From NCBI RefSeq assembly GCF_958298935.1, contig NC_084923.1, positions 26,202,501 through 26,266,500 of the forward strand: DNA of 64,000 nt, in the 5' to 3' direction. The translations under genes and the position numbers were made by a program. The first letter of the stretch is position 1, and each line of letters begins with the position of its first letter. This document shows positions 58,121 to 64,000 of the stretch, piece after piece. The notes beneath the pieces are model-generated. The model was not told the origin of the DNA. It did no database searches and saw only the letters and a list, made by a program, of their open reading frames with translations. Source of the stretch: Phragmites australis (taxonomy: Eukaryota > Streptophyta > Magnoliopsida > Poales > Poaceae).

Positions 58121-58558
58121 ATGTTGGAAGATGCCATGGCCAAACGGGGTGATCATGATTCAAGGAAATAAGATGTTAGTAGTTAAGTGTGACAAGAAGA
58201 ATTTAGACTTGGTAGAACTTACACCATCTAAAGACGTTAGTTCCATGCTAATCCAGAATTCAAGCACTCAAGGCCTAAGGTGGTGCCTACTCCAAATGAT
58301 GACATCAAGAGTATTTTCTTAACCCAGTAGAGCCATCCAAGTATATTCAGATAGGCTTAACACTGGAGTCTAAATAGAAATTCAAGCTCATCATCTTCCT
58401 CCGGGGCAACTCGAATATGTTTACATGGCAACTATCTGATATGCCTAGAATCCTAGAGAGATGATTGAGCATAAGCTAGAGGTTCAACCTAGGGCTAAGC
58501 CTATCAATCAAAAACTACACCGCGTCACGACAGATAGAAAAGAAGCTATTCGAGAAGA
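58121..58558 (+). pseudogene. Tat-lineage pol fragment, copy 2 (protease end to RT start)
   Basis: Continues the element after the CACTA insertion: MPWPNGVIMIQGNK aligns with the [MP]GPNGVITI end of the protease domain. It then passes through DPVEPSKYIQIG-like and STR(F/N)MFTWQLSDMPRI-like motifs, corresponding to 6340-6720 of copy 1. A second CACTA end begins at 58559 and cuts it off before the RT catalytic region. Confidence 0.7.
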
Positions 58559-58860
58559 CACTATGTCATAACAGGTTATTACAGAAATATTTTAAACCTT
58601 ATCACAGACGGTTATATGTTTTATCTCTACAAAAGTATATGTGATATCAACCTTCTTACAAATGGTTACAACTCTATCTATAATAGAGATACACACAGAT
58701 GGATTTTCTGTAAAACCGTCTCTGAGTAGTAAGAGTCATAGATAGATATTGTAAAAATCTGTCTGTGAGTAATAAGTCACAGACGGTTTTTGTTGAAACC
58801 CGTCTATATAAAGTGACACAGATGGAGTTTTTAAAAAACTATCGGTGTGACCCTTTCCCC
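58559..58860. mobile_element. CACTA terminus with CACAGACGG-type subterminal repeats
   Basis: Starts CACTATGTCATAACAGG and contains alternating TCACAGACGGTT, ACCGTCTCTGAG and GTCTGTGAGTAATAAGTCAC motifs to about 58850. The subterminal family differs from the ATGGGT/ACCCGTCAC family in the neighbouring elements. The opposite end was not found. Confidence 0.7.
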
Positions 58861-60695
58861 CCTATAAGCAACTTTGCTTTCTGTCTGCCCTCATGATATG
58901 TCATACACACTTTATGATTCACTAATTAAATAACATCTCATGCATTATTTACATATCACATATTGACACATTGTTCAGAACATCGAGCACACATTGTTCA
59001 TACCTTCAACATAAGCATTTTCATATTACAAAGGTTAAGAACATTACACGGATACGCATTGATACGTTGTTCAAAACACATAAACCTAACTAGCTTTACA
59101 CAATCCCTAGTTATACATAATTTGCTTCAAGAAGTACGAGATGCTTGACATCATTGATGCTGTCTACCAAAAAGATGAGATGCTCGATATCATTGGTGAC
59201 ACCATATTCCTCCATCCTGACTAAATCAGTCATATGCAAGAACCAAACTGCATTGTACTAAACTTCCAAACATGATTAAGCAAGAAATGTGTGTTCAAAT
59301 AAGTCTTGCAGTTTAGAAAAATGTCCCAATTAAGATGAACAGCAATAGAGAAATTTCAATCTGCAAGAATAATATGAAGAACGTGATTCACAGTAAAAAT
59401 AGGATCCATATAGGGCCTTCCCAGCCACATCCTGCGGCCCGCTGCCATACAGTACCAAAGGTGCCCTCATCATCAACCGTTATGGAAATGTTGAATTGCC
59501 ACTGGCCGCTCAACGGCTTGTAGAACGGCCAGCAGCAATCCGCTAACCCCACCTGAAGCTGTGCAAACTCGCCTCTACCCTGCGCGGCCTATCACCCTAG
59601 GTGTGCCAGCCAAATTTAGTGTCCGCAGCCGAGCCCCCCGTGAATCCATGATCCAGCCACAGTCACCTTTATTCTAGCCACATGTCAGTGTCAACTCCAA
59701 AACAAGATCACAATTTTCTTGCTGGCTACATCTCCTCTCCTATTGGGGCTACGTCTCCTTTCTTAAGAAAATTGCCATCTATATCTCTTTCCTTTTTCTT
59801 TATTCTGTTGAAAAATGAACCTATAAGAGATTTCAAATGAAGCTCCACAGTCATAATCTAGAACTGCCAATTAACACTAGTACATGCACCCTCGTCTCAC
59901 ATGGCTTGGAAAACCTAATCTCACATGATTTCCTAGCAGTCACAGTAATATCATCAAAGATTATTGCTGATTATCTCGGATGGGTATTTAACCGTGTGAC
60001 ATTATCTCTATCTCCAACAGTTCGTGGCTGGAACCATGTGACACAAAACTTAAGAGATTTTTTTTTTTGCATAGGCTGAAAAAACAGAAAGAAATAGAAA
60101 AAACATGCTCCAAATAAACTACAAAACTTGGGGTAGACCTAGGTCACCCCAGCATTGCCCTAGTTAACCTCTTTTTTTCTCATCATTTTTGCACGTGAGT
60201 CACCCAGGATTTGAACTTAAAACCTCATGCATGTGAACCAAACTTTATACCAATGAGGTAGCATGTGTTTCATGCCAGAAGTCCAGGATATACTCCTTTT
60301 AACTTGTTATTACTACATTTGCTTGTCGCTAAAATTTGAACTTAGACATAATCAAAGTTAAACACATGTCGAATTTGAGTCATGCATTCACTTATCAATT
60401 TAAACAAAACAATGACTTTAAAGACACGAGATAATTTAGTTTAATGACTGATCTTTTCATTACACACAAAAGGAGATCAATACATGTTTTAGGATATCAC
60501 TTACACACTACATTGTCCTACACTATCATAGACTATTGTCATGGTTGTCGTCACTGTTAATCTTTTTAATTTATATAAAAGAAAGATCAAATTACACAAA
60601 ATCCTCCATCTGGATGCAAAAGGATGCTAAATACGAAAAGCTAATTTTTTTATTGACATGCGTGACCTACACACTAACACTTAATCTAAACCTAA
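58861..60695. other. Anonymous sequence, probably CACTA interior
   Basis: No gene recognised. Short frames of 60-80 codons at 58963, 59335 and 59837 show no motifs. A tRNA-like sequence is present at about 60205-60262 on the minus strand. Poly-T at 60060-60068. Confidence 0.4.
60205..60262 (-). ncRNA. tRNA-like sequence (A and B boxes)
   Basis: On the minus strand TACCTCATTGG (60250-60260) resembles an A box and AGTTCAAATCC (60207-60217) is a close B-box match, about 43 bp apart start to start. No complete cloverleaf was found. It lies downstream of the CACTA end at 58559, so it may belong to that element. Confidence 0.45.
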
Positions 60696-60699
60696 CCTA

Positions 60700-61060
60700 G
60701 CAAATGATATTTCATTGGCATGCCACCAAGCATGCCACCAAGGGTGGCATAGGCTTGGCTGATGGCAACGAAGCCCCGTGGACCATCATCATCATCAGAG
60801 TCCACAACAATGTTGCCTGCAGTGCTGGTGTGGCCCTTGGTGTTGTCACCCACCATGCGGCGTGGACTACCCTGGCATGACCCACCATGATGTGGCCCTG
60901 ATTGCTGGCATCTCCCGTGGTGCATTGGACCGTGACAGCATTGCCCTCATTATTGACCACCGTGCCACTGTCCTCCTCCTCTTCCTCTTCCTCAGAGTTG
61001 GAGGCCGAGTCCTCTTTGATGTGTTAAAAAATGAGTATCATGGTTTTATGAATTCTCCTT
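60700..61060 (-). pseudogene. Unrecognised acidic coding-like block
   Basis: On the minus strand two overlapping frames complement each other: one with NSEEEEEEEDSG-like acidic runs near 61000, then VVNNEGNAVTVQCTTGDASN, the other ending GNIVVDSDDDDGPRGFVA and ISQAYATLGGMLGGMPMKYH. A single frameshift would join them. Composition looks coding and different from the surrounding AT-rich DNA, but I recognise no family. Confidence 0.35.
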
Positions 61061-61325
61061 AAATGTTGCTGACTACTTGTCATTTTTATGTTAATTGTAA
61101 TCAATTAATGCGCACAAGGTATTTGTTGAGTAAAACACATTAATTTTGGAGTCAATCATGAAACTTAATGTACAGATGCGTAGAAGACACAATTTAGAAC
61201 AACTTCAATTTTTTAAGCATCATTGAATCAACATCAGTAGGTTTAGAGTGTGGTACGGTCACCACTGACCCTACCACCTCACTGTACCACTCACTAGAAG
61301 CGCCGCCTCGTCAAATAGATCGACT

Positions 61326-62650
61326 CACTATGTGAAAAAAAGTCATTAGTGACGAGTGATAACAGGTATTAGTGACGAGTCCCATACCTGTCACTCTTAT
61401 CGCATCACTAATGATAGGTCATTAGTGACAGGTCATAAGTGTGACCCGTCGCTAATGTCAAGTCATTAGTGACATCACTATTGACTGAGCATTAGTGACG
61501 GGTTCTAATCTTGACCCGTCGCTAATGACTGATGAACATTGTTCGTATTTTTTGGACACAAAAAAAGTCAAAAAAAATTTCTCCCAAGCCATCTCAACGC
61601 AAACCCATCCCATATGCCTCACAAGCCACGATTTTTTCACATTATTTTCAAGTTTGCGTTCCATAGAAATCGAACCCACGACCTCCTACTCGCTCGTGTA
61701 GCCACCTTAATACCTTTGCTATCACATAGTTGTGATAGAAACTGGATATTTATCCTTTTAATATTCTTTGCTGAAGGTCATTAGTGATACGTCATAACCA
61801 TAACCCACCACTAATGACTAATTTTGCTAAATTTCGTCGAGGGTTATAATTCGATAGGTGACCCGAAGTGTATTCGGTAACAGAGGCATAACTTTTGCAT
61901 ACAGACTCCGATTTTGACTTTTTTTTTTACTCTACGGACATCTAAAAAAATTACATCTGTTTCTCCCCAACTTTGTCAGGTTTGGAGAATTTTTTGAGGC
62001 CAAAAATGGCTTGGAAGATTGAGTTCTCACCCCTATAAGTTTCTGCACCGTTTTCGGAACATGCGTTTGTGTCCATATCCGCCACACCTTACATCAAACT
62101 TGAGCGAAAATATACAATGGTTCCTATTGTAGTGCTACTGAGGCGAGAAAAATAAAAGAAAAATAAAAAATATTTGCGAATACCATCATTAGTGACTGGA
62201 GTTGGTCATTAGTGATAGATTACAAGTTGACTTGTCACTAATAATTGGCATAGGACGACATGTCACTAATGAGTGGATCATTAGTGATGGGTCAAGTTGT
62301 GACCTGTCACTAATAACTGACCTAGGACAACCTGTCACTGATGACCTTATCATTAGTAACGGGTCACAACTTGATCCATCACTAATGATTGGCCTAGGAC
62401 GACCCGCCATTGATGACCTTATCATTAGTAACAGGTCACAACTTGACCCGTCACTATTATCATCAGTAACGGGTCATGTTACGACCTATCACTAATGACC
62501 ACTTATTAGTGACTGGTCTATATCTGGTCCCGATCAAAAGGGACTTTAGTGATGCATCCTTATTTGACCCGTCACTAATAGAACATTAGTTATGCGTGTT
62601 GAGCAGCCATCACTAATATGGTTTCTCCTTTGCTAGTTTCTTACGTAGTG
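61326..62650 (+). mobile_element. Non-autonomous CACTA element, copy 2 (1325 bp)
   Basis: Left end CACTATGTGAAAAAAAGTC; right end AGTTTCTTACGTAGTG. Flanked by a perfect 3-bp duplication ACT (61323-61325 and 62651-62653), as required for the CACTA superfamily. It aligns along its length with copy 1 (56884-58120), including the AATCGAACCC segment, the CGATAGGTGACCCGAAGTGT block and the terminal TTAGTGA/TCACTAAT arrays. No coding capacity beyond frames of 60-100 codons. Confidence 0.93.
61660..61730 (-). ncRNA. tRNA-like sequence (A and B boxes) in CACTA copy 2
   Basis: On the minus strand TAGCAAAGGTA (61711-61721) and GGTTCGATTTC (61666-61676) are again 45 bp apart. It is orthologous to the cassette in copy 1, with one B-box substitution. 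Confidence 0.55.
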
Positions 62651-62653
62651 ACT

Positions 62654-63790
62654 TCTATAAACAGGGGACACCGCCATTTCTCAAAGCAAGATGGAAGAGA
62701 GGCCTTAGAACAAATGAATATCACCAAGGAGAGTCTAGGGCCTTAGGAGAGATCTAGATCCACCTCCTCTTGTGCCCTAGATAACATCAAAAATGAGATG
62801 ACTTCATTAGCATTGAAAGAACTTCAGATTATTTGTTTCATTAATATTTCTTATTTATTATTTATAACTTCCAAGGAAAGTTTTTCAATTTATTTATTAT
62901 TTATGATTTGCATTGATTCCTTTATGAGTGAGTAGTCCTTTTTGTGCTACAAAGATGTATGGTATTATTGGGGATGGTATAGAGAAGATTGAATGCATCA
63001 TTTCTTTGTGGTGAATCGTTGGATAAGTTGAATGCTTGTTTATTATGCCTATTGTACTTAATCCTTGATGTCTCCATAGGGTGCCCGAGAATCATGACCT
63101 AGTAATTATAATTATCATTATTATCTCGATCTACAAGAATAATCGCTCTTCGCGTTGATGATCCAGAAGAATCTGGTGAGTGATAGGCTCGAGGGACGTT
63201 GGTGACCCTTCATGATCCGAGGAACAACATGTTGCCATTAAGCTTAATGTGATGATTTGAGAAACGTCTTAAAACTCACTTGCTCACCCAGACCGTGGGA
63301 GTGAGGGGGTGGACGGTAGAGCCATGATGACCTAGACAAAGGGCATAGTGCGTTTTAGGGTAACATGCTTCCAATTATGATACGAGACTGGCAATATATT
63401 CACCTACATTTTGGTTACAGTTATCTACACCTACCCACCATGATCTAAATTTTTCAAAGCCCTACTTTACTATTATTGCATCATTGCACTTTTATTTTCA
63501 GCACTTACATTACTGTAATTGTTCTTGCTATATTTTATTATCCCTCATTTATTTATATTGCTCCCACGCAACATTACGCCTTATTCTTAGCTATATATGT
63601 GACACTAATATAGTTGTTTCTTAAATGATCATCTTTCCTTTAGCTCCTTAGGTTCGATAACTTCAATACTCTTGAGGGAACTAGTTGCTTGATTATGTAT
63701 GCTTGCAGGTAAAATCACTCTTCCTCATGCTCACCATCAGAGTTTATGTCGACCTCCACGCATGTGGTGTACCAGCACTCGTCCAGGTCC
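62654..63790. other. LTR-like or leader-like sequence, unassigned
   Basis: It opens with a TATA-like TCTATAAACAGGGG (62654-62667) at the target site of the CACTA copy, then a leader-like stretch ending in CCTCTTGTGCCCTAGATAAC. The rest is AT-rich without recognised coding sequence. It has the look of a retrotransposon LTR (U3/R/U5), but no termini are visible. Confidence 0.35.
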
Positions 63791-64000
63791 TCCTTTACTG
63801 CTTCCTCTTCGATTGAGCCTGGTAGCATAGACTCCTCATCAAAGGGTGGTGATAGCGGAGGGCCCTCCCAACACTAGTCGAACTCGTCATCGCCGTTGGC
63901 CTCCAAGTCGATGGAGATGTGAAAGTCAGCTCCTCAAAAGATACCACTATAGCTTCCTCCTCCTCCTCCTTTGAAAACACCTCGGAGGGCCACCTAACTG
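63755..64000 (-). pseudogene. Unrecognised acidic coding-like block at the window edge
   Basis: On the minus strand one frame gives VFSKEEEEEAIVVSFEELTF near 63940, and a second gives EESMLPGSIEEEAVKEDLDE near 63800 with an EHEEE end. It is acidic and coding-like with frame changes; the window ends inside it. Function unknown. Confidence 0.3.

Overview
The window looks like a transposon-dense stretch of a grass (Poaceae) nuclear genome. Evidence for a plant is direct: Ty3/gypsy gag-pol remnants, plant CACTA (En/Spm) proteins with DUF4216 and Ptta-type (Transposase_24-like) domains, a CACTA-borne Ulp1-like protease, Tourist- and Stowaway-like MITEs, and long LTRs. The AT-rich background with sharply GC-rich first-exon-like islands and the CACTA subterminal motif families are typical of grasses. 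I cannot assign the genus. I see no conventional host gene that I can support. Almost every long open frame is a degraded transposon protein or a frame inside an LTR.

Layout. 1-3.2 kb: a solo LTR (970-2585, target-site duplication AAATC) and a small CACTA-type MITE. 3.2-8.1 kb: a decayed Tat-lineage Ty3/gypsy element (LTR remnant, gag, protease, RT, RNase H). 8.4-12.4 kb: the 3' half of a CACTA element whose Ptta-type gene is split by an LTR insertion. 13.3-18.4 kb: two solo LTRs with perfect duplications and, between them, a Tourist-like MITE. 18.4-21.0 kb: anonymous sequence ending in a Stowaway-like MITE with an internal tandem duplication. 21.1-24.1 kb: a truncated CACTA element. 24.1-33.9 kb: a Ty3/gypsy region with a 2.3 kb LTR, a methionine-tRNA primer site, a non-gag ORF, a nested solo LTR, then broken gag-pol. 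33.9-43.6 kb: the 3' part of a large CACTA element with a TNP2/DUF4216 end and a Ptta-DUF8039-Ulp1 gene, split by a 3.6 kb solo LTR. 43.7-46.1 kb: a minisatellite, a CACTA end and anonymous DNA. 46.1-50.7 kb: a minus-strand gag-like gene with its own TATA box, next to a solo LTR. 50.7-58.6 kb: LTR-like sequence and a second Tat-lineage element interrupted by a long LTR-like block and a CACTA non-autonomous element. 58.6-64 kb: another CACTA end, anonymous DNA, and a second copy of the non-autonomous CACTA element with a perfect ACT duplication.

How it fits together: the window is a set of nested insertions. Six solo LTRs with matching 5-bp flanks show that unequal or intra-element recombination has removed most LTR-element interiors. 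The CACTA elements form a partly related group. Their ends share a CACTA-YGTGAAAAAA start and they carry tRNA-like A/B-box cassettes. No element looks able to move on its own: both reverse transcriptases have a changed YxDD motif, the integrase core is deleted, and the CACTA Ulp1 protease appears to lack its catalytic cysteine.
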